This document shows, in pieces, positions 58,218-64,000 of a DNA stretch of 64,000 nucleotides (positions are counted from its first letter, which is position 1; every line of letters starts with the position of its first letter). The stretch is taken from positions 3,410,001 to 3,474,000 of the forward strand of contig OZ220747.1 of NCBI GenBank assembly GCA_965117015.1, in the 5' to 3' direction. The position numbers and the translations under genes are program-made. The DNA comes from Aldehydirespirator sp965117015 (GTDB lineage Bacteria; Actinomycetota; Acidimicrobiia; Acidimicrobiales; Aldehydirespiratoraceae). The notes beneath the pieces are model-generated. The model searched no databases. It was not told the DNA's origin and saw only the letters and a list, made by a program, of their open reading frames with translations.

Positions 58218-59681
58218 ATGACCCAACTTCACGAAGCCCAACGCCGGGCCGATCCGATCAAGCGATATGTAGCGCCCGAGTCGTTGGAGGACGCCTTGGC
58301 CGTGCTCGCGGCACGCGGCCCCTCGGCCCGCGTCATCGCCGGCGGCACCGACCTGCTGCTGGAACTCAGCCGCGGCGCGCGGACCGGCATCGACACAATC
58401 GTCGACCTGACCGTGCTCGACGGGCTCGACACCATCACCGAGCACCGTGGGCGTGTCGAGCTGGGGCCCCTGGTCACCCACGGCGACGTCGTCGGATTCG
58501 AGCGGATACTGTCGGTGGGGCTCCCGCTGGCGCAGGCCTGCCTGGAAGTCGGGGGTCCGCAGCTTCGCAACCGGGCCACGATCGTCGGCAACATCGTCAC
58601 AGCCAGCCCCGCCAACGACACCATCTCAGCGCTGTACGCGCTCGGCGCCGACGTGACCGTCTCGTCGGCCGGAGGCGGCCACCGGACCATGCCGATCGAG
58701 GAGTTCTTCACCGGTTTCCGCACGACCGCGCTGGAGCCCGGCGAACTCGTGACCAGGATCTCCTTCGACGCGCTCGGCGGGGGCCGCCGGGGCATCTTCG
58801 TGAAGCTCGGGCTGCGGAAGGCTCAGGCCATCTCCGTGGTCCACGCCGCCGCGGTCGTCACCGAAGGCAGCGACGGCACCGTGTCCGACCTGGTTGTGGC
58901 CCTGGGCAGTGTCGGCCCGACCATCGAGCTGGTGGACGTGGCCGCCGGCATCGCCAGGGGCCGGCTCCTCGCCGACGCAGCCGCCGACGTCGCGGCCGCG
59001 TCCCGGGCCGCAGTCACACCAATCGACGACCTGCGCTCCACCGCCGAGTACCGCAGCCACACGGTCGAGGTTGTGGTGGAGCGGGCGCTTCGCTCCCTGG
59101 CGGCCGGCACCGAGGCCGCCACCTGGCCCCAGAGCCCGCCGCGCCTGGTCGTCGTCCCTGATTCGGTGACACCGTCGGCGCCGGAGGAGCCCTCCCGGCG
59201 GGAGGTCACCGATGCCGGGACCATCACCGCCACGGTCAACGGCGTCGAGCGCAGCGCAGCCAACGCCGCGGGCCGTACCCTGCTCGACTGGCTGCGATTC
59301 GACCTCGGGCTGACCGGCACCAAGGAGGGCTGCGCCGAGGGCGAGTGCGGAGCCTGCACCGTCCACCTCGACGGCCGGGCCGTGCTGGCGTGCCTGGTGC
59401 CCGCGGCCCGGGCCGCCGGCACGAGCATCACAACGGTCGAGGGCGTCGCCCCGCCCGACGGGAGCCTCCACCCGGTCCAGCAAGCCCTGGCCGACTGCGG
59501 GGGCGTCCAGTGCGGCTTCTGCACCCCTGGGTTCGTGATGAGCGCGGCCATGCTGGCCGACGAGGAGCCCCACCCGAGCCGGGAGCAGGTGGAGCACGGC
59601 CTGGCCGGGAATCTGTGCCGCTGCACCGGGTACTACTCGATCATCGACGCCCTCACGGGCAACGGCGAGGCCGCGGTCTGA
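58218..59681 (+). CDS. Xanthine dehydrogenase-family protein: fused FAD and [2Fe-2S] subunits
   Basis: A 487-residue electron-transfer subunit. Residues about 14-285 are the FAD domain (VIAGGTDLLLELSRG, QLRNRATIVGNIVTASPANDT). From about 335 a [2Fe-2S] domain follows with the plant-type cluster CAEGECGAC (Cys372, 377, 380) and the second cluster in CGGVQCGFC and LCRCTGY. The order FAD then Fe-S is the reverse of XdhA from Rhodobacter, where Fe-S comes first. The stop shares its A with the next ATG. It carries electrons from the molybdenum subunit to NAD or another acceptor. Confidence 0.9.
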   Translation: MTQLHEAQRRADPIKRYVAPESLEDALAVLAARGPSARVIAGGTDLLLELSRGARTGIDTIVDLTVLDGLDTITEHRGRVELGPLVTHGDVVGFERILSVGLPLAQACLEVGGPQLRNRATIVGNIVTASPANDTISALYALGADVTVSSAGGGHRTMPIEEFFTGFRTTALEPGELVTRISFDALGGGRRGIFVKLGLRKAQAISVVHAAAVVTEGSDGTVSDLVVALGSVGPTIELVDVAAGIARGRLLADAAADVAAASRAAVTPIDDLRSTAEYRSHTVEVVVERALRSLAAGTEAATWPQSPPRLVVVPDSVTPSAPEEPSRREVTDAGTITATVNGVERSAANAAGRTLLDWLRFDLGLTGTKEGCAEGECGACTVHLDGRAVLACLVPAARAAGTSITTVEGVAPPDGSLHPVQQALADCGGVQCGFCTPGFVMSAAMLADEEPHPSREQVEHGLAGNLCRCTGYYSIIDALTGNGEAAV

Positions 59682-61924
59682 TGGCCGTCGGCGCTTCTCC
59701 GGCTCGCATCGATGCGCCGGCCAAGCTCACCGGCGCGGCTGAGTACCCGAGCGACCGGATCCCGGCCGACGCGCTGTGGGCCATGGCGGTGTTCACCGAC
59801 CAGCCGCACGCCCGCCTGATCGGCCTCGATCTGGAAGCCGCTCGGGCCGTCGACGGCGTGGTCGCCGTGTTCGGCTCGGCCGACGTGCCCGTGAATGAGT
59901 TCGGCCTCACCATGGCCGACCATCCGGTGTTCGTCGGCCTGGAGCACACCGGCCGCAGTCACCTGCCCTGCGACGTGTCCCGCTGGGAGGCGGACCGGCT
60001 GGCGCTGCTAGTGGCCGAGACGCCCGACGCGGCCCGGGCGGGGGCGGACGCCATCGAGGCCCGGTGGGAGCCGTTGCCGGTCCTGGCCGACATCGACCAG
60101 TCGCTGTCCGTTGAGACGATGATCCACCCCGAGAACGGCGAGCCCTCCAACGCCTACTACTCGCTGCGGATCCGCAAGGGCGACATGGATCAGGGCTGGG
60201 CCGACGCCGATGTGGTGGTGGAGTCGACCTACGAGTTCCCCTACCAGGAGCACGCCTACCTGCAGCCCGAGGCGGGCATGGCCTACATCGACGGCGAGGG
60301 CCGGGTGACGGTCGAGGTCGCGGGCCAGTGGACCCACGAGGACCAGGAGCAGATCGCCCACGCCCTCGACCTGCCGGCCGAGAGGGTCCGGGTGATCTAT
60401 CCGGCCATCGGCGGTGCATTCGGCGGCCGCGAGGACATATCGGTGCAGATCGTGCTGGGCCTGGCCGCGATGAAGCTCCACGAGCGGGGTATCGACCGAC
60501 CGGTGGCCACCGTGTGGTCGCGGGAGGAATCGATCGTCGGGCACGGCAAGCGCCACCGGGGCCGCATCACCGCCCGCTGGGGCGCCCGGCGCGACGGCCG
60601 CATCACTGCGGTGAGCAGCACCGCCTGGCTCGACGCGGGGGCCTACAACTTCACCTCCAACAAGGTGCTGGGCAACTGCCACCTGCACCAGGCGGGGCCC
60701 TACGAAGTGCCCAACGCCGAGATCGACAGCCACGCGGTGTACACCAACGCCACTCCCGCCGGCGCATTCCGGGGCTTCGGCGCTCCCCAGGCCGCCTTCG
60801 CAGCCGAGAGCCAGATCAACAAGCTGGCCGAGGCACTGGGTATGGACCCGGTGGAGATCCGCCGCGTCAACACCCTGCGCGAGGGCAGCATCGGCATCAC
60901 TCAGTCGGCCATGCCCGAGGGCGTGACCATGGGTGAGGTGATCAACCGCTGCGCCGAGGCCGCGGCGGAGCCGGCCTCCGACGGCGACGGCGCGGCCTTC
61001 AGCCCGTTCCCCTCACTGCCGCCCGAGCCGTCGGCGCTGCGCCGGGGCCGGGGTTTCGCCTGCTCGTTCAAGAACGTCGGGTTCTCCTTCGGCTTCCCGG
61101 AGCGGAGCGAGGCCGAGATCGTGCTCCATGGCAGCCAGGATTCAGACGTGCCTGAATGGGCCGAGCTGTACCACGCCGGCGCCGAGGTGGGCCAGGGCGC
61201 CCACACCGCGCTGGTGCAGATGGCCGCCGAGGCCACCGGGCTGCCCGCGGACCGCATCGAGCACCGGTTCAGCGACACGGCCACCTCCGGCGACGCGGGC
61301 TCGGCGTCGGCGTCGAGGCTCACGTGGATGTCGGGCAACGCCATCCTGGGCGCGGCCGAGGAGGCAGAGAAGGCCTGGCGGGACGGCCAGCGCCCGGCTG
61401 CGGGTCGTTTTCGCTTCGTGCCGCCGCCCACCGAGTCGCTCGACCCCGTCGACGGCCACTGCGTCCCCAACTTCAGCTACGGCTACGTGGCCCAGCACGT
61501 GGAGCTCACGGTGGACACCGGCACGGGTCACATCCGGGTCGACCGGGTGGTGAGCGCCCACGACGTGGGGCGGGCCATCAACCCGGACCTGGTGGTGGGC
61601 CAGATCGAGGGTGCGGTCATCCAGGCCCACGGCTACGCGCTGAGCGAGAACCTCCAGTCAGACGCTGGCCGCCTGCAGAACATGCGCCTGAGCACCTACC
61701 TGATGCCCGGCATCGGCGACATCCCCACCACCGTCGACAGCGTCGTGCTCGAGCTGGCCGACCCGCTGGGCCCGTGGGGCGCCCGGGGCATGGCCGAGAT
61801 GGGCATGATTCCCTACGCCCCCGCGGTGACAGCCGCCCTCCACGACGCCACCGGCGTCTGGTTCGACAGCTTCCCCCTCACCCCCGACCGGGTCCTGGCC
61901 GGCTTGCGCCGAGCTGAGAGCTGA
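59681..61924 (+). CDS. Xanthine dehydrogenase-family molybdopterin-binding subunit
   Basis: A 747-residue catalytic subunit for hydroxylation of N-heterocycles or aldehydes. Motifs: DAPAKLTGAAEYPSDRIP, GGAFGGREDISVQ, SREESIVGHGKRH, GAFRGFGAPQAAFAAE, GAEVGQGAHTALVQMAAEA, and the terminal GARGMAEMGMIPYAPAVTAA with the catalytic Glu. The purine context favours hypoxanthine or xanthine, but nicotinate-like substrates fit the family equally well. It starts inside the stop of the FAD/Fe-S gene and ends 10 bases before the convergent HIT gene. Confidence 0.9.
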   Translation: MAVGASPARIDAPAKLTGAAEYPSDRIPADALWAMAVFTDQPHARLIGLDLEAARAVDGVVAVFGSADVPVNEFGLTMADHPVFVGLEHTGRSHLPCDVSRWEADRLALLVAETPDAARAGADAIEARWEPLPVLADIDQSLSVETMIHPENGEPSNAYYSLRIRKGDMDQGWADADVVVESTYEFPYQEHAYLQPEAGMAYIDGEGRVTVEVAGQWTHEDQEQIAHALDLPAERVRVIYPAIGGAFGGREDISVQIVLGLAAMKLHERGIDRPVATVWSREESIVGHGKRHRGRITARWGARRDGRITAVSSTAWLDAGAYNFTSNKVLGNCHLHQAGPYEVPNAEIDSHAVYTNATPAGAFRGFGAPQAAFAAESQINKLAEALGMDPVEIRRVNTLREGSIGITQSAMPEGVTMGEVINRCAEAAAEPASDGDGAAFSPFPSLPPEPSALRRGRGFACSFKNVGFSFGFPERSEAEIVLHGSQDSDVPEWAELYHAGAEVGQGAHTALVQMAAEATGLPADRIEHRFSDTATSGDAGSASASRLTWMSGNAILGAAEEAEKAWRDGQRPAAGRFRFVPPPTESLDPVDGHCVPNFSYGYVAQHVELTVDTGTGHIRVDRVVSAHDVGRAINPDLVVGQIEGAVIQAHGYALSENLQSDAGRLQNMRLSTYLMPGIGDIPTTVDSVVLELADPLGPWGARGMAEMGMIPYAPAVTAALHDATGVWFDSFPLTPDRVLAGLRRAES

Positions 61925-61934
61925 CCCGGGCGAG

Positions 61935-62504
61935 CTAGCGGGGCCAGGCGGCGGTCAGGCGTTCCCAGCAGTCCTGGAGGCTCTGGGGGAGCACCCTCAC
62001 GTCGGCGAGGGCGGTCATGAAGTTGGTGTCGGAGCGCCAGCGGGGCAGTACGTGGATGTGGACGTGGTCGAACACGCTGGGCCCTGCGCCCTCCCCGAGG
62101 TTGGCGCCGACGTTCACCCCGTCAGGCGAGAACGCGGCCTTCACCGCGGTCACCGCGTCGTGGACGGTGTCCCAGAGCTCGCGGCGCTCGTCCGGGTCCA
62201 GGCCCTCGAGGTCTCCAACGGCGCGGTAGGGCAGGATCAGCAGGTGGCCCGTCGAGTACGGGTAGCGGTTCAGGATGGCGAAGACCCGCTCGCCGCGGTG
62301 CACGATGTGGGTCTTGTCGTCGGGCAGACCCGAGTTGAGGATGGCCTCGAACAGGCTCTGGCCGGTCTCGTCGTCGGGGCCGGTTCCGGCTCCGGGGACC
62401 GTGCCCGGGATGGTGCCCGACGAGTCGGCGATGCCGGCTGCGGCCGCCTCCCGGTCGTCCATCATGGCGGGGATCCGCCAGCCGGCCCAGAGACGCTCGA
62501 CCAT
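61935..62504 (-). CDS. HIT-family protein, AP4A phosphorylase/hydrolase-like
   Basis: A 189-residue nucleotide hydrolase or transferase. The histidine triad is HVHIHVLPRW (about residues 146-155), and NRYPYSTGHLLILPYRAVGDL precedes it. It matches the protein that follows thrS in mycobacteria (AP4A phosphorylase, Rv2613c). The ATG at 62504 lies one base after the thrS stop; a later in-frame ATG (MMDDREA) is possible. In mycobacteria pgsA comes next, whereas here the xanthine dehydrogenase genes approach from the other strand. Confidence 0.88.
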   Translation of the reverse strand: MVERLWAGWRIPAMMDDREAAAAGIADSSGTIPGTVPGAGTGPDDETGQSLFEAILNSGLPDDKTHIVHRGERVFAILNRYPYSTGHLLILPYRAVGDLEGLDPDERRELWDTVHDAVTAVKAAFSPDGVNVGANLGEGAGPSVFDHVHIHVLPRWRSDTNFMTALADVRVLPQSLQDCWERLTAAWPR

Positions 62505-62505
62505 G

Positions 62506-64000
62506 TCAGCTCCGAGCCTCGACCTCAGCTGCTAAGCGGGTCGCGAAGGCCTCCAGCGGAACATCGCGCTCAGGTTTCTTGGCACCTCGGGCGTTGACTC
62601 CGACCGTGCCGTTGGCGGTGTCGTCGTCGCCGACCACCAGCACGTAGGGGACCTTGGCCACCTTGGCGTTGCGCACCCGCTTGCCCAGGGGCTCCTCCGC
62701 GGGGCTCACCTCGGTGCGGAAGCCCCGCGAGAGCAGCGCGCCCGCCACTTCGGCCGCATAGTCCGCGTGGGCCGCGGCCACCGGCAGCACCGTTGCCTGC
62801 ACCGGAGCCAGCCAGGCCGGGAAGGCGCCGGCGTAGTGCTCGACCAGAACTCCGAAGAACCGCTCCACCGAGCCGAACAGGGCCCGATGGATCATCACCG
62901 GACGGGGCCGGGATCCATCGGAGGCCACATACTCGAGCCCGAAGCGCTCGGGCAGGTTGAAGTCCACCTGGATGGTGGAGAGTTGCCATGCTCGGCCGAT
63001 GGCGTCGCGCACATCGACGTCGATCTTGGGGCCGTAGAAGGCTCCGCCGCCCTCGTCGGTCTCGTAGTCGAGCCCGGCTGAGGTCAGCGCGGACCGCAAG
63101 CCGACGGTGGCGTCGTCCCACAGAGCCTCCTCGCCCACGTACTTGTCTGCCGGCCGGGTCGACAGCCTGGCCTGGAACTCGCTGAAGCCGAAGGCCTCCA
63201 GCACGCTCAACGAGAACTCCAGCAACGATGCCAACTCTTCTGCGATGTGCTCGCGGGCGCAGAAGATATGGGCGTCGTCTTGGGTGAAGCCCCGGCTGCG
63301 GAGCAGGCCGTGTACTGCGCCCGACAACTCGTACCGGTAGACCGCGCCGAGCTCGAACAACCGCATGGGCAGTTCCCGGTAGCTGCGCTGCGACGACCGG
63401 TAGACCATCACGTGGAACGGGCAGTTCATCGGCTTGGGGTAGTAGTCGGTGCCGTCCATCTCCATGGGCGGGTACATGCTCTCGGCGTAGAAGTCGAGGT
63501 GGCCGGACGTCTCCCACAGCACCCCCTTGGCTATGTGGGGCGAGAACACGAACTGGTAGCCGCCGCCGGCGTGGCGCTGCCGGGAGTAGTCCTCCATGAG
63601 GGTGCGAACTAGCGCGCCCTTGGGGTGCCAAACCGCCAGCCCCGGACCCAACTCTGCTGGCCACGACACCAGGTCGAGCTCCGCGGCCAGCCGCCGGTGG
63701 TCGCGCCGCTCCGCCTCGGCCAGCCGGTGCAGATGGCCGGAGAGGTCCTTGCGGGTGGCCCAGGCCGTCCCGTAGATGCGCTGGAGCATGGGGTTGCGCT
63801 CGCTGCCCCGCCAGTAGGCGCCGCTCACCCGCTGCAGGGCGAAGTGGCCCAGCCGCCCCGTGGAGGGCACGTGGGGGCCGAGGCACAGGTCCACGAACCC
63901 GTCCGCGTCGCCGTTGCCGGTGTCGTTTCGGTAGCAGCTGACGGTTCCTCCGTCCGACGCCTCCGAGGCAAGGTCGCCGCCGGCGTCGGCGCCCATGGCC
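62506..64000 (-). CDS. thrS: Threonine--tRNA ligase, N-terminal part outside window
   Basis: Charges tRNA-Thr. About 498 C-terminal residues are present. The second additional domain tail is GTAWATRKDLSGHLHRLAEA; then come class II catalytic motifs, with the zinc ligands expected at MNCPFHVMVY, a later His (DAHIFC) and the terminal region. PVMIHRALFGSVERFFGVLVEHYAG is class II motif 3. The anticodon-binding domain is APVQATVLPVAAAHADYAAEV. The TGS and editing-like parts and the true start lie beyond the right edge; the ATG at 63996 is internal. Confidence 0.96.
   Translation of the reverse strand, partial: AMGADAGGDLASEASDGGTVSCYRNDTGNGDADGFVDLCLGPHVPSTGRLGHFALQRVSGAYWRGSERNPMLQRIYGTAWATRKDLSGHLHRLAEAERRDHRRLAAELDLVSWPAELGPGLAVWHPKGALVRTLMEDYSRQRHAGGGYQFVFSPHIAKGVLWETSGHLDFYAESMYPPMEMDGTDYYPKPMNCPFHVMVYRSSQRSYRELPMRLFELGAVYRYELSGAVHGLLRSRGFTQDDAHIFCAREHIAEELASLLEFSLSVLEAFGFSEFQARLSTRPADKYVGEEALWDDATVGLRSALTSAGLDYETDEGGGAFYGPKIDVDVRDAIGRAWQLSTIQVDFNLPERFGLEYVASDGSRPRPVMIHRALFGSVERFFGVLVEHYAGAFPAWLAPVQATVLPVAAAHADYAAEVAGALLSRGFRTEVSPAEEPLGKRVRNAKVAKVPYVLVVGDDDTANGTVGVNARGAKKPERDVPLEAFATRLAAEVEARS

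Overview
The window is very GC-rich, uses many GTG starts, has several leaderless promoters, carries an imuA-imuB/dnaE2 mutasome, a CarD regulator and F420/FMN luciferase-like oxidoreductases, and shows the actinobacterial gene orders rpsO-pnp and thrS-HIT. This points to an actinomycete, most likely of class Acidimicrobiia (inference; no rRNA or marker phylogeny is available here). Both edges lie in housekeeping genes: pnp at the left and thrS at the right, both cut. Almost everything between is catabolic or redox metabolism, with an SOS/toxin-antitoxin patch at 12-18 kb.

Layout. 0-2.5 kb: pnp and rpsO. 2.6-6.1 kb: an operon of acyl-CoA ligase, an ArsC-family protein whose catalytic residue is an in-frame TGA with a SECIS-like hairpin behind it (probable selenoprotein), a [3Fe-4S] ferredoxin and a ferredoxin reductase. 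6.4-11.2 kb: SDR, D-aminoacylase-like hydrolase and a peptide-type binding lipoprotein with a Glu-Pro repeat linker. 11.2-18.4 kb: alpha/beta hydrolase, then imuA, a short imuB, an antisense hicAB module and dnaE2; both SOS boxes sit just upstream of leaderless start codons. 18.4-24.4 kb: a pair of 47-bp palindromes, GH3 glycosidase, M20 peptidase and two divergent family III CoA-transferases. 24.4-29.6 kb: a five-gene operon with an NMT1/SsuA-type ABC transporter, an LLM oxidoreductase and an enamidase-like hydrolase, facing a GntR regulator. 30.4-38.1 kb: DUF1185 protein and ThDP enzyme, a HAD protein without its nucleophile, an unknown protein, a TAT-secreted D-aminoacylase relative, CapA between two 47-bp repeats, and CarD. 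38.1-43.4 kb: SDR, thiolase, LLM, methyltransferase and acyl-CoA dehydrogenase.

43.4-52.5 kb is the most coherent block: eight same-strand genes forming a probable purine operon (ADA-like deaminase, BMP-type nucleoside/purine ABC transporter, Rieske oxygenase, adenine deaminase, and a second oxygenase subunit that has lost its Rieske cluster). Beside it lie an 8-oxoguanine deaminase, an MTA/SAH-type deaminase, an ArsI-like C-As lyase, a two-subunit acyl-CoA dehydrogenase, tRNA-Pro and a xanthine-dehydrogenase-type enzyme. Together they suggest uptake, N-dealkylation or hydroxylation, deamination and oxidation of purines. The Rieske/Rieske-less pairing resembles the split used in bacterial N-demethylation of methylxanthines, but the substrate is not proven by sequence.

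No intergenic stretch exceeds about 300 bases. The longest (6110-6379) holds a promoter, a 9-bp direct repeat and a long hairpin.
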